Of a stretch of 64,000 nucleotides of DNA, positions 12,006 to 25,041 are shown piece after piece. The DNA is taken from contig JAKCOZ010000008.1 of the NCBI GenBank assembly GCA_022605955.1, positions 38,294,547 through 38,358,546 on the forward strand. Reading direction: 5' to 3'. Source of the DNA: Rallus limicola. Lineage: Eukaryota > Chordata > Aves > Gruiformes > Rallidae. Within the stretch, counting starts at the first letter, position 1. Each line of letters starts with the position of its first letter. Below the pieces are notes generated by a model that saw nothing but the letters and a program-made list of their open reading frames with translations, was not told the origin of the DNA and made no database searches. The translations under genes were made by a program, and so were the position numbers.

Positions 12006-13584
12006 GCTATGAATTACTATTTTCCATATCAATTAATGCGACATATAGCTAACAGAAAGCCAACTGCCTCTCTCTTCCCCAAACCCATGCTCTCTAGCTA
12101 CAGCCTCAGGGGCATTAACACCTCAAAGCCAGATGCCAAACTAATAAGCCTTCCCCCATATGCAATATTTCAAAGGCCAAGCCTTACCATGGAATCCTTC
12201 AAGGTTGTCCTTATAGAGGAGAAGGATTTTACCTTCACAACAGCTTGCTGAAGCCACTCACCTATTATACAGCAACCCCACCTATCACAGTCACCAGTAG
12301 GTTCAAGCTCAAACCTACCAAGATCCCAGACTCCTTCTTTCAGGAAAGAGACTATTCTTCTCCCAGCAATGAATTTTCTGTCACCTTCTCCTTCCCAAGG
12401 ATGGCAGACACACACCTTCTGCACTGGTGGATTGTTTATACTGCACCTGATTCAACTGAGCTCTGATACTGGAGATGATGCTCAAAACGAGGAATAACCA
12501 GTACCAGTCAAGCTGTGCAAAGATCTAATTGCATAGAGGATGCTCTCAGAAGGACAAGGCTGAAATTCCAATACCATCAACAAGCAGCACCAGGAAAGGA
12601 ACAATGGCCCAGATAATACAGACTTCAACAGTTGGCCAACAGCAAACCTGGTGATCAGATCTCCAGGAGGTCATGCTTGTTCTGCTCTACAAAGCAGCAC
12701 CACCATGGCACAACTTCCTTTTGCACCACAATGCTCTGTTGGCTGATAGGTGGGCCCCAGCAGAAGACAGACTGTCTCTGGGAGGCCAGGGGAAGGGAGT
12801 GCATGACTGCCCACAGCATTTCCATTGGCAGACCCTCCCTGGGTCAGAGACCAGGCCCTCCAGCCTGCTGAATCCAGTGATGTCACGCTGATGTGTGCCT
12901 CGCGCCCTGGCAATCCCTTGGCGCCTCCATTAAGAGCACAAATCAGTTGCTTCGCCGCTGTGATGACTCACTACGAAAGGCAGCAGCCAGCCAGGTTCAG
13001 GGAAATGATTTGGAGGTGAAAAGCTCCTTAAGCTACTTTAAAAACTCCACAGCCCTAAACTGGCCCATCTGAGATACAGCGTTTTCATGCAGCTTATAGA
13101 TCACAATAAAAGCAAGTAGGCCAAAGACCTATCAGCCTTTTTATGTACACTTGGCAAGGTTACAAGACAGCAATTCATTTCCCTGGGATCTCTGACTTTC
13201 CTGTAAATTCCAAGGGCTGCATTTAAAAGCGAATTGGCAGATGATTTTTTTGATTCCAAGGAAATTTGTTGGGCTCCGGCAATAAGCAAGCATCTTCAGT
13301 TGTAAACAATGAGAGGGAGGGGCAATTTCCACTGATGTCAGGAAAGCCAGCCTTGGTAGACTAGTGGCATCATGCAGAAAGAAAAGCTGGATGGTGTGGT
13401 GAACTACAAAGAAGTTCTGCTTAAAGCTGAGTAACAGTTTTTCTCCGGAAACCCGAAAGTGCAGGCGCTTTTGGAAGGCTCTGGAATGTGTTACAAGTTG
13501 TAATCCTCCCAGCAGAACCTCAAAAGCCTTGGCTGCTTCTGCTCTTTTAAATTCGGAACTTAACAGCTATTTAACCAGAACCAC

Positions 13585-13635
13585 AAGCGTCAGAGGTGGG
13601 AAAGGCCTAGGGATTATCTAATCTATTCCATGACT
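13585..13635 (-). repeat. Possible old CR1/L3-like 3' remnant
   Basis: CAGAGGTGGGAAAGGCCTAG and GGATTATCTAATCTATTCCATG resemble a decayed antisense LINE end (gaggtgggaagggacct...gatcatctagtccaac). There is no further match to either side. Confidence 0.35.
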
Positions 13636-16600
13636 CAAGCAAGAGAACAGCAACATTCAAAACCCTGCTGCAAAAGTGATGCCTGCAGAAGAAAGCATCA
13701 GAAACCTGGTGCTGAAGGCCCAAGGAAGGACTCTCCCCTTGGCTCACAAGTTGTTAATGACACTTGTAGCTTGCACAGCTGCTGCAATGTTTCCCCTGAC
13801 CAGGAGGATGATGGCACAGTAACCTCTATGGCTTCCAAGCTGCCAGCAAATGCCCACACATGAAGGATTAATTGTTCCAAGAGGCTGTAACCTGCTCAGC
13901 ACACTCCCAGCTGGGAGAAGGGCAATGGCATTCATCCACTACCAAACCACGCATCTCTTAGGCTTTTACAGCAATGTAGCTTGGAGTCTTAAGGAACAAA
14001 CTCTCTATAAATCACATCATAAAATATATCCAGACTGATGGTTTACAGGAGAGCTCAACAATGTCAAGATATTTTGGGAGGATAATCCAGCTTTAAAGAA
14101 AAAAAAAAAACAACCCCCAAACTTTTTTCTGATGCTGGAAGCAGGACAAGTTTATTGTGTGTGGATTAAAAGCCTTGCTCACAGCTTAAATATTTGAAGT
14201 TCTATCAGCCACTGGCAACTGAATTTCACCATCACCCCCTCCTTGTTTTATTTGTATTAATATTTGTGCTTTGCAGGTCTGCTGTAAAACAGATTGTGGT
14301 TTACTGAACTTCTCACCCTCCTCCTTCCATGGGGTCGGGAGCGCACAGGGGGGCAGTGCAGTGACATTACTTGGGTATGGGTTAAGAAGAGAAGGTCTTC
14401 TTGACCCATAACTTTCTGAGCCTTCTGAACGATGTCTTAAAGATAGAAGCCTCCTTTCTCCAGCAGAACTGGTTATCAGGAGGGCTGTACAGCAGAGGAA
14501 GGAAAGTCAAGCAGAAGTCAAATCCTGACAGATCTTAACACTCCGAAGGAACAACACAGAAAATCCCTCCAAACACCCATCTCGAAGGACGGTGTCCCTC
14601 TCTCAGATTCTGGAAAGACCTCTTCAGAAGAATGGTGCTGGGACTGCAGCCAAGGAAAGCCATGGAATGAGGTAACAGCAACAGGAAATAGAGCATGATG
14701 AAGTAAAGATGCACACAGAGTTAGAAATCCATTCAACTCCTGGCTGCCGTCAGCAACAGGTCACAGCAAGTGACAGCTACAGGAAGGCCATGCCTCCTTG
14801 TGTCACCCTCAGCTTAACAGTCTCCCCAGTGTCCTCCTTCTTGGACACACAAGCAACATACCGGTAGTATCTCATCTCTTGTTTGATCATTTTAAGTCCT
14901 TGGTGACCTGAAGCAGATTCTTTTCCCATGTGGGATCTTCTGTGCTCGGAGATGTTTTTGATGGTGGAGTTTGGAGCTCCTTTTGATGGTAGAGTTTGAA
15001 GCTCCATCTGCACAGTGCCCTTCACACGCACCAGAGTAGCGCACACATCAAGGCAAGGGCAGAAGTGTGCTTTTTTAGCATACAAGACATTTAATTCAAA
15101 ATGGTCCCACCCAGGATTCCCAGGTTAAAATCCAAGGCCTTCCGCAGCCACATACATTGGGCTGTAAGAAAATTTGGGTCCTCCCTCTACACTGATGGAA
15201 ACTTTGATACTTCAGCACAGCATTGGTTCAGACACAAGTCTCCTGGAAGGATTCAATGCCTTTCCTTGGATGTTTCACAGCTCCTTGGGTATCAGGGAGG
15301 CTTACCTCTACACTGGAAGCCTGGTAAGGCAGAACTGAACTCATTTTTTGGGTCACTCCCGTTCCTCAGTTCTTCAAAGGAGGAGTGGAGCTTTGCTTTC
15401 AAAGCCAGCTTTGGGTATGGTGCAACATGCTAGTTGGGTGGCAGAGGGGGACTTGGTTAAGACCACACATTGCAGCAAGAAGGCAGCCCATAACTGAAGC
15501 CCTCTGTTCCCCTGACACAGCTCGAAATGTGGATCCAGACGCTTCAAGTTTGACATCTGCACTAAAGACACAGAAAGGCATAGAAAATCTGCAAGCAGAT
15601 GGCTATCGCCTCTGGAGCACTCGACAGCCCTTCATCAGGCCTTGACTTCATGTGCCACTGTCCTTATCAAAAGGAGCAGAGACACATCCCCAGCTGGACT
15701 GCAGGCTGTGCTGGCATCCAGCAGCCCAGATGCTTTGCTGAACTCTTCCCATCCCTCCATGCTGCAAGGCTGTGCTGGGAAGATCAGGAGCAGATTTCTC
15801 TTGAGATTTCTGGCACTCCTCCTTCCAACCATGGCTAGCAACTCCAAGAGAAATGCCTCTCATGTTTTGGCACTTCCAGTATTGGCAGGAGGCATGAGAG
15901 AGGAAAGCAAACCTAAGGCTTCCATAAACTCCATAAGCAAACGGAGATTTATTTTCAGTGAGGGTCTGAAGAGAGCCAGAGATCTGTAAGGCAGCAGGAG
16001 GAGGGAGGATTATAGCCTCAGCATCGGTGAGTGTTTCTCTCAAAGAGAGAAGATAAATGATGCCGTACCTCTCCTGCCCATCATGCTGTCATGGTATCCA
16101 GCCTGGATGGCAAGGAGAGATCCCTAAATGTGCTCGCTTGAGGGCCTGTCTTGCCCAGGGGCATTAGTCAGAGCTGGCAGAAACATGCTGCTTCAGCCAG
16201 AAGGATCGACAGGCTTGGGTACATCACAGCAGATCAGGGAAGTGCTTTTCCAGGTGTGGAGGCACATCCAACATCCCAGCTGCATCACAGATGAAAACAA
16301 AGCAACCTGGACTCTTGCACAGAAGCTCTTCCAGAAGGAATTTGTTTCTGTTATCCCTCTACATAGAGGTGGTCCAGGTAAAAGCTGCTTTTTGCTGAGC
16401 ATGTTCATTATGCCCCTGAGCCCTGTGGGTGGCACAAGGAGAGTCTGTGCTGCTTCACATGCCTGTCATGCTGAGGCTGTACAGCAGAGAGGAACCTGAG
16501 CCTGGGAGGCCACTCAGCTCCTGGAAAGGCAGGGAAAGCCAGCTGACAGGAAACCTTTCTTTGTGAGATCTCCAATACCTATGGAGAGTAGGTTTCCACA

Positions 16601-17214
16601 ACTGGAAGATCTAAGCAAGATACTAGATGTTCAGGAAGAAACTATTGCTGGAGCACCCTCGCTGCCCTAATCCAGGCTTCTGCCACTTTGAAACTGCACA
16701 AACAGCATGTTCTTTTGGGGACTTAATTTTGCTCAGGCAGCACAGATTAATTAACGTGATGCTCCTGTACATTAAGCCACACACATTTCACGAGTCACAC
16801 AGATGAGCAGCTGCTGGCCCTAACCTAATCCCCACTGACAGTACCATTTCCTTATAGATCTAAACCAATTACACGGACTCACTCTCTCTTACTGCCCGTG
16901 CAGACCAAGCTTATCAAGTTTAAGCTTAAATATATGTGATTTCTTGTTTGGGTTTTGTTTTTTCCCTCATGGAAGTTGCCATACCCAACAGGACCAGCTG
17001 TTAAAAGATTATCTGTTTGCCACACTGGTTTAATAATAAGGTCAGGCGATCACAACTCTCCAACACACCGGTTTAGTGAAACGCTGCCTCATGGCCAAGC
17101 GTGCTGCTTGGCTGTGGAGTGGCTGCTGGACAGATGTGATCTGAAACAAAGCCAGTTGGTCAGATAACAAGAGCTCAGCTCTTAATCCCATCACTAATGA
17201 ACGAGTAAGTCATG

Positions 17215-17272
17215 AATGAGTCACTTTTACCTCTCTGGCTTAGTTTCCCTACTAACAAAAATGAATAACCTC
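17215..17272 (+). repeat. Possible MIR/L2-tail-like remnant
   Basis: GTCACTTTTACCTCTCTGGC then TTAGTTTCCCTACTAACAAAAATGAATAACC resembles the conserved tail (acctctctgngcctcagtttccccatctgtaaaatggg) shared by several old amniote retroposons. Confidence 0.4.
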
Positions 17273-18334
17273 TTTTTTTTTTTTTCTTTTTTAAACTTAT
17301 CTACTTTGCTGTGATGCTCTGCAGACTGATTAATGAGGTGTTTTTCTGTGAAACAAGGCAAATGGATGCTGGTCTTGGGAACAGCCTTGTGGAGATGCTG
17401 CTGAAGAAGTGCATATTGTCAGGGGTGACACAGCAGAGAGGCCAGAGTTTCAATTTACGGCTCTGCAGCCTCAGGGCACTACATTGCTGCTTCCTATACA
17501 GTGATTTCCCCTTTTTTTTGGATTGATTTTGTCAAAACCAGCTCGGGATGCTTCAGACAGGCACCTCTCGTGGTGTAATGAAATACTCATTTAACAAGAC
17601 TAAGTCTGCAAGGGCTTCTCTTGCTCTCAGAAGCTCCACAAAGCATAACCTACAGCTTTTGCTGGTCCGCTCTTTACATTTGTCTCGTCCAGGACTGGGT
17701 GCATCTATGTATATGTGCATATATATTTACTCTAACGTCAGCTTCTCTCTGCTCTGACTCTAGCACAACAGCCCTACTGCTCTTGGAAGCAGTTCACACA
17801 AGAGCACAAAGGGAATACTGCGAACTTCTGCGAGAGCTTCGCACGACTGATGGGGCTTGCTGTTGGAAAGGAAAGCACACATGTACCCAAGCCTTCTGAA
17901 GGTTCGGCTGTGTTTTCTGAGCTACAGGACTGGATCCTGGTATAAATTAACATTTTCCATTCCCAGATGTTCATTCCTCCTTGTTGCGACACCTCTTACC
18001 TACTTTCCCGCTGACCTTGCGCTGGGCTCGAGACTGTTCACGAGTTTTTTAGTCATTGTTAAGAACAAGGAAAAAGAAACAAACATCTGGTTAGCAGAGC
18101 TGCCAAGCGCGCATTCCTTCCTTGTTTTTCAACCTTTCAATCCCTTTGGTTTTGGCCTGAAATTCCATTTGATAAATGCATGGAGAGCCACGGGGCACTC
18201 AGATGCAATTCCGGTCCTGACCCATGCCACTGCTCCAACCAGCACCGCCTCAGTGGAAGGACTGCTGACATCCGCAAGGCCCAAGACCAGGAGTAAAGCA
18301 TGATCAGATCCCTCTCAACTGTGTTTACATACTA

Positions 18335-18406
18335 GGGCCAGATCCCACTCCCACTGAGGTCAATGGGAACTTTGCCACCAACTTCAGTGGGAACAGGACG
18401 GGGCTT
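18335..18406. repeat. Ancient palindromic amniote repeat, MITE-like
   Basis: GGGCCAGATCCCACTCCCACTGAGGTCA is mirrored by the reverse complement of CAACTTCAGTGGGAACAGGACGGGGC, with AATGGGAACTTTGCCAC between. This matches a palindromic repeat type (CCACTGAAGTCAATGGGA core) that I remember as widespread in turtle, crocodile and bird genomes. The family name was not checked. Confidence 0.55.
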
Positions 18407-19460
18407 TGATGTCGTGACTGCACAGCAGTGGTGTTCAAGCCCACCCTCTGCCAAGATGTGGGTTTCTCGCTTTCTTTTAGCTGAAGTGTGGCTTGGGTTT
18501 TTTTAATGGAAACAAGGAGTTTTTGGCACTCAGCCCGCAGTGCTGCCTCAGCATGACCAGGCCAGGTGAGGTTGTTCAACAAAACCTTGTGACATACCAA
18601 ATGCGAGAGTGGGCACATGACAATACCTTCCCATTCTTCACCCTGGTTGCACAAGCTTCAGCCTGCTGCACCTCTGCACCAGTGTGTCCTCTTGGACCAC
18701 AGCTGCTCATGTCTGCATGAAGCCGTCCCTGGGTTCACCCTCCTCAGCTACAGGCACCTCTCCACAGCAGCCAAGTTACGGACCTGCCTTAGACTTCATC
18801 TGTTCATAAATAGACCCCTCAGGGTTGATTCAGACCTTGGGGAGGCTGTGCCACCTTCCAGAGGCACCTGTCTTTCGCACGAGCCTGCTAAAGGGAGGCT
18901 GAATTTCTAATTGAAGCCGTAAAACCAGGATCAAGAGCTCAGTGTGAAAAGACACTTTGAATCCCTTCAGAGAAATATCCGAGGGAAAAGGTAAGGCGTG
19001 AAAGGACTGCTATGTTCTCACTCAACAGGATGCCTTAGCTAGGCACTGCATTAGCTGTTGCTTGGAATAGCAAGCATGTGAGTCTTTTAAAAGCTTCCCT
19101 CTGGTTTTTATTTACGTGTGAGAGAGTCTGTGTCCCTGAAAACCAGATTTGAAGATCATTAATCTGAGACAAGAAAGCGCCAGACTTCTACAATGCCGTC
19201 CCACCCAGTTGTCAATCCTCACCGACCCCAACCTACGCAACGGCTGACGCTGGGAAGCGGGATTATACTGGCCTGAAGAGCCTCTTCTTTTCCGTCACCG
19301 AATCTGCGGTGTGGCTTGACGATCCAAGTTGACACCAGCCACGAGAACAATTCCATTTCCTCCCTGCTGGTCACTTCCATAAATGCCAAGTTCTGGGCAA
19401 CACAATGTACGGCATTTCCAGCAAACCGCTCAGTGATCTAATTTTCATTGCCAGTCCTTG

Positions 19461-19541
19461 GGTGGGTTGTTTTGGTTTTTTTTTTTGGTTGGGTTTTGTT
19501 TGTTTGTTTTTAATGTTCTTCCCCCTCCCCCCCCCCCCCCC
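19461..19541 (+). repeat. GT/T-rich low-complexity sequence ending in poly-C
   Basis: GGTTGTTTTGG-type GT/T repeats with a run of ten or more T lead into CCCCCT and a C run of about 15 bases. Confidence 0.9.
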
Positions 19542-22500
19542 AAACCATACATTTTAGATTAAAAAATAATAATCATGCAATCTCTCAGGAAACTGGGCTT
19601 TCAAAATCAGGACAAAACAAAGCATGGTCCAGTAGAGATTTGAGCAGGCAGATTTTACAGCCCTGCAGCTGCTTGTTGGATACCCTTTTTCATTAAGATT
19701 CATTTCAGATCTGGCCCCTGCTCTCCCTTCACAAGTCAAGTTTTTACCCGATGCTTTTCCAAGGGTTCCCTCATTCAGGGGAGCTACAAACTCAACAGCC
19801 AGTTATTAATTTCATTTGCAAATATACAGCCCTCACCGAGCTTCAATTCTGATTAAAGTGGCTTCTGAGCAAAGAAATTACAGCCCAAAAGAGAGCTATC
19901 GGCTTCCCGACACACAGGAGGTCTGAATATTATCAGTGAAGTTGCTCAGAGAGCTTCCAGTCTTAGAAGGATTTGGAGTGAGCTTAAGAACAGAAATGCA
20001 GAAGGACCTTGGCATGCTGGACTTATCCGGGCATTGCATATGCCTAGATGGCAATACCCTTTTATCAGCTAGAAGGAGGGACAATGTCACTCACAGCTGG
20101 AAATTACACCACATTTGTATTGAGAAAGCTGGATATGTACCAGCAAGTTCAGATTTGTGAAAGAAAAAACTGCTAAAACCTTCCTAGACTTTCCATCTGT
20201 CCCATTTATTGAGTCCTACCAACTCAGAGCAGCTTAACGGCCCTTGCAAACCCACCCATAAAGTCTTTGATAAAGAAAATGCTTTGAAAAGCCGATTTGA
20301 CCAGGTCTTCTCCAAATGAAAGGACTACCTTCAGGTTTTGGAAATCCTTCCTCTGCATTGCACAGATGCCCTCTCACTGACCTGTAACTTCATTTAACTC
20401 TCCTCCAGAGGAAGAAAGGAATCCTTGCTAAAATTATTAGCTATCACAAGGAATATTTTCTTTGAGGAAACAGCCAGCACACGTGCTTTGCTTTCTCAAA
20501 GGACTCCCATCAACACAGCACAAACTGTGCTCCTCGAGCTAGGAAACTTTTTTGTTGTTGGTTTCTGAAGGCAAACAACTGTCAGTACCCTGTAATACTC
20601 TTGTCTCTCCTGCTGCACTTCGCATGGAGATGCCACAGAGCTCAACAAACAGACCTCCCTTGGGTTTCATCCTGGCTCGCTCAGATAGTTTGGAGGCTCG
20701 GTGTCCCTTGGTCCCGTAATCCCACTTCTCTCAAACTGCTCTTGCTTCTGCAGAGTACAAGTCCGTAGGTGCAAAGCACAGGACGTTTGGTGGGTAGCAA
20801 AGACACCCAACACCTTCAATTCCCCTTTGTTTGTCAACCCCCAAGCAAAGTGTCACGAAGTGGGAGATTCATACTCAAAATCCAGCCCAGAGATGTTAGC
20901 TGGAACCCCACCACAGCCTCATTAGACAACATCTGCCCTAGCCTTCAGAGGGGAAAACCAAACCAGAAAGAGTTTGCGCAACATCTAATCGAACACAGTT
21001 GTTCTCAAAAGCGAGGAGGAAGAGATTCGTGCCGTCCTCCTAACATCCATCCAAGGCCCGATGTCCCCAGACTCCGCCTAATGTGATCTTGCTCAGTGTT
21101 TTGGTCATATTTTCTGCATGTAGCTGGAGAAGTTTCCCCCTCATGGAGCTTTTCTAACCATAAGGGTTGCAAAGAGTGCAAAAATATTAAGAGCAGTTGA
21201 CAGAAGAGCTCTCAGGGGGACACAAAGGCTCCTGGCTTCTACTCAGCGTACAGGCCCTTAGGATAAGGCATATCATTTTGCGTTTATAATTATTATTACT
21301 TTCATTAAAGGAGAGGAGATGAGAGATCTGTAAGGGGAGGGGAGCCTGAAATCATGCATACCTTTTTTATGACACCCAATACAAACCGCGGTCCCAGCCA
21401 AAGCACCCAGACAGCCTATTGCATCAAATCCAGCAGTAGTAGGGAAGAGAGACCTAGAAGTTATTTGATAAAATGCCACGTTATGAGGAATCCTGGCCTC
21501 AGACACAGGAGACTTTGAAGCTACTCCCAGCTTTGACGCTCACACAGAGTTGCTGCATCCCTGTCCACATGCCGCTTGCTATTTCTGAGTGCTGGAGGTG
21601 CTCTCCAAGCACAGAAAACGCTGCCCATTTTGGAGAAAGTGGGTAACTTTTCATTTTGTTCAAGGCCAGACCAAAAAAAACCCCTTCAACTCTCCACTGC
21701 CTCACAGCAAGGGGGAAGAGCAAGGCATTTTTCCTGTGTGAGGCAGTGCTTTGAAACCACGAGCTCACGTGTCCCACCTCAAGACTGCCTGTTTTATTTT
21801 CTTGAGCTGGGGTATCTGTTCCACTACAAAAACCTGATGGCTGCTGAAATCAAAGCATGAAGCTAGAGCCTACCCACCAACACCCACTCCAGTTTGTTCC
21901 CACCTCCCCGCTTCACAGGGGGGGGTGCAGGTTTGAGAGCAGTGACTCACGCCTCTGCCGGCAGAGCTAAAGGGAGGAGGAGATCTTTGGCAGCGTGAGG
22001 AGGAAGGGTAGGCAGCGCAAACAGCTGCTCATGGCTTAAGCAGGCATAGAAAACCATAACCTGTCACACCGTGAAGAAGACATGGCTCTTCTCAGGCTAA
22101 CACCATATTGATTTCAACAGGCACTGATTAAGCCTAACACCACCCAGGCACTTTGGGTACAATGCCTGCCTATTTTATCCTGTAGCCACGCACAAGCTGA
22201 GATGATCTTGTATCACTGCACTTGCCCATCATACTTCAGACCAGAAATCAGTCCCAACCACAGGTTCCCAAAACGAGAGGATGTTCCTTCGCATGAATGT
22301 CAATAGGCATCACAAAACATAACCTTCTCGTTCCCTGCCACTGCTGTGCAAGTACTGTCACCCCAAAAAAGTCTGCTTCTCCGTCTGCAAAATATTCCTC
22401 ATCCTAACATGTTCCTGGCAGCTTCACACAGAGGACATGCACGCACATAACTGACCTTGAGCAAGGCACAGCATCACCTCCAGTGCTGCGTCCATCCCAC

Positions 22501-22862
22501 GCTGCTCAGCTCAGAGATGAAAAGTCTCAGAATCTGCAATAAGGAATAGAAACATCCTGATCTTTCTGACCCTACTTCCTCTAATTCACCAAAGACTGTC
22601 CTATAGCTTGTGACTGCCAGCTTATTATCTGGTCCTCCCAGAACTCATTAACCACTTTAAGACATTATAAAGCTTTCTAATGAAGAACAAAGTATAGCTG
22701 CTAAGAAAAAGCAAATGCTATGCAAGCTTTTGTGGGCATCTCATGCAGCAGCACTGCTATAGTGAGCTTCCCACTTTTGTACATGCAACTGATGTTCATT
22801 AGCACAAACAGAAGGTCAGCTTTATGGCTGTTTCAATGTTTTCATTTTGTCTGATGCATCTG

Positions 22863-23368
22863 TAATATCGTGTGTGGGGCTGGGCTCCCCAGGTCAGAAA
22901 GGACAGGGAGCTACTGGAGAGGGGACAGCAAAGGGCTGCAGAGATGCTGAGGGAACTAGAACACCTCTCTGATGCAGAGAGGCTGAGGGACTTGGGGCTG
23001 TTTAGTTGGGAGAAGACTAAGGGGGATCTTCTCAGTGCTGAGAAACTCAAGAGGTGGGCTCAGGAGAATGGGTCAGTCTGTTCAGTGGTGCCCAGGGACA
23101 GGACAAAGGGCCGTGGGCACAAACTGGAGCAGAGGACGTCCCACCTGACCCTGAGGAGGAACTTCTTTAAAGGCTGGGAGGGTGGCAGAGCTCTGGGCCA
23201 GGCTGCCCAGAGAGGTTGGGGAGTCTCCATCTCTGGAGACATTCCAAGCCCGTGATCCTGGGTGCTGTCCTGTGCAGCCTGCTCCAGGGGACCCTGCTCT
23301 GGTACGGGTGGAACTGGGGGATCTCCAGAGGTCCCTGCCAATCCAAATCAGCCTGTGATTCTGTGAAC
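22863..23368 (+). repeat. CR1 LINE fragment, same group as the copy at 63403
   Basis: The copy starts with the GTGTGTGGGGCTGGGCT block and ends in TGTGATTCTGTGAA. The blocks CTGAGGAGGAACTTCTTTAAA and GTGCCCAGGGACAGGACAA are shared in reverse complement with the copy at the window's right edge. A 127-codon open stretch (22872-23255) is the remnant of CR1 ORF2 C-terminal sequence (EMLRELEHLSDAERLRDLGL), not a host gene. Confidence 0.94.
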
Positions 23369-24459
23369 ACTGATGCCAAGGAACAGTACACTCAATGACA
23401 GGTCCATTGAAGGATGCAGTGCTTAGGGAACAAGGTGACCTCTTCAGCAGATTAGATTTTAACCTGAGTTGGCAGCTGGAATTAGTCCCAAACTATCAAT
23501 GCCACGTGCCTTGTCATTTCCTCTGTGTCTCAGCTGTTTACAGCAGATATGGCCAAGCGACACGAATTGATGCAACTAGAGAGATATCCAAGCCTACCTT
23601 GGGAAAGGCGAGAGAGGTCATGTAGAGCTCAGAGTCCAGTTGTTCCTGGTACCAGCTTGGTCTGCGGTGACTACATGACCTCTTCAACTGAAATGCAGCC
23701 CAGGAAAGGGAGCAGCAGGGGTTCGAGAACACATCACCTGTGTGGAAAAGTTAAAGGAAACCACGCTAAGCCCATCACCTTAGTAAAAGGCAGAGAGGAT
23801 GGCAGAGCCTGGGGACAGACTGTGGAGTCGCAGACACCAGTGGAAGTGAAGGGGAAATCAGTCTGAACAGTGGGAAGTATCTTCTGTAAGGATGGGAGCG
23901 CACTAAGTGAGGCTGCCATCGCTGCCAGCCTCTAAGAACAGGTAAGACGTGTCTGTTTGGAATGAAAGGGTGCCACTGGTCCTGTGTTAGGCAAAGAAGA
24001 GGGACTGCGTGGCTTCCTCAAGTCCTGTGCCAGCAGACAGCCCAACAGGAAGCTGTTGGGCTTCCTATACGGGGTGTTTTTAAAGATTTCTTTCTTTGGC
24101 AGCATACCTGATTCTCCAGCGGTACCACACTGCTGCTGCCTGGGCTATGACCACTGCTACACCCTGTGGTTTGGAAGCACCGTGCTGATCACATGGGGAT
24201 CACACCTACTAAGCCGCCTGGCCCTGCTTACCTTAGATTTATCTGCATCACTCCGAAGGGTGCGTCTGAAAATTAACTCCTCATATTCATCACCTGAATG
24301 AAGTGTGATTTATCCCTGTTCTCCTCCCCATCTCTCAAATCTTCTACACTGCAGCTTCTCACCCATTTTCAATTTTCCTGGTAAAAACATGAACTGGGTT
24401 GGTAAGTTAAATAAGAAAGCTCAATTAAGTTTTTAACGAAGCATGCAGGCTCTGACTGC
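23369..24459. other. Unique sequence between two CR1 copies
   Basis: Nothing recognisable. A 113-codon + strand frame (23525-23866) and a 105-codon one (23984-24301) lack known motifs. Confidence 0.6.
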
Positions 24460-25041
24460 AAGATGCCCTCACTGTTCTGCCCTTGTGAGGCCCCAGCTGG
24501 AGTCCTGTGTCCAGAGCTGGGGCCCCAATACAAGAAAGATGTAGAACAGTTGGGGAGGATTCAGAGGAGGCCACAAAGATGATTAGAGGGCTGGAGCACC
24601 TCTCCCACAGAGAGAGGCTGAAGGAGCTGGGCTTGTTCAGCATGGAGCTTGTTCAGCCTGGAGCTTGTTCAGCTGTGGGGGGACCTCATTGCAGCCTTCC
24701 CGTCCCTGAAGGGAGCAGAGGAACAGGAGGGGAATCAGCTTGTTAAAAGGGTAGACAATGGCAGGACAAGGGGGATGGATTAAAGCTAAAGGAAGGAAGG
24801 TTTAAATTGGATATTAGGGGGAAGTTTTTTTACAGAGAGAGTGGTGAGGAGCTGGAACAGGCTGCCCAGAGAGGGGGTGAGTGCCCCATCCCTAGGGGTG
24901 TTGAAGGCCAGGTTGGCTGGGGCCCTGGGCAACCTTGTGTAGCTCCAGGCCTGGAGGTTGGTGGCCCTGCCTGTGGCAGGGGGGTTGGAGCTCTCTGATC
25001 CTTGGAGTCCCTTCCAACCCAGACCGGTCTATGATTCTATG
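24460..25041 (+). repeat. CR1 LINE fragment
   Basis: The + strand copy runs from CTTGTGAGGCCCCAGCTGGA to TCTATGATTCTATG at its 3' end. It is the same group as 5191 and 36365. It contains a 16-base unit (CTTGTTCAGCMTGGAG) three times at 24632, 24648 and 24664 where other copies have it once. Confidence 0.95.

Larger units (their letters stand above)
12006..22862. other. Non-genic sequence
   Basis: No gene is recognised. The stretch holds old repeat remnants (13585, 17215, 18335), poly-A at 14099 and the T/C low-complexity tract at 19461. TAAT-containing AT-rich patches (for example 16740-16900) could be non-coding functional sequence. Open frames of 148 codons or fewer resemble nothing known. 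Confidence 0.6.

Noticed and set aside
22872..23255. 127-codon + strand frame as a host gene
   Set aside because: It is CR1 ORF2 remnant, shared with the copy at 63403-64000.
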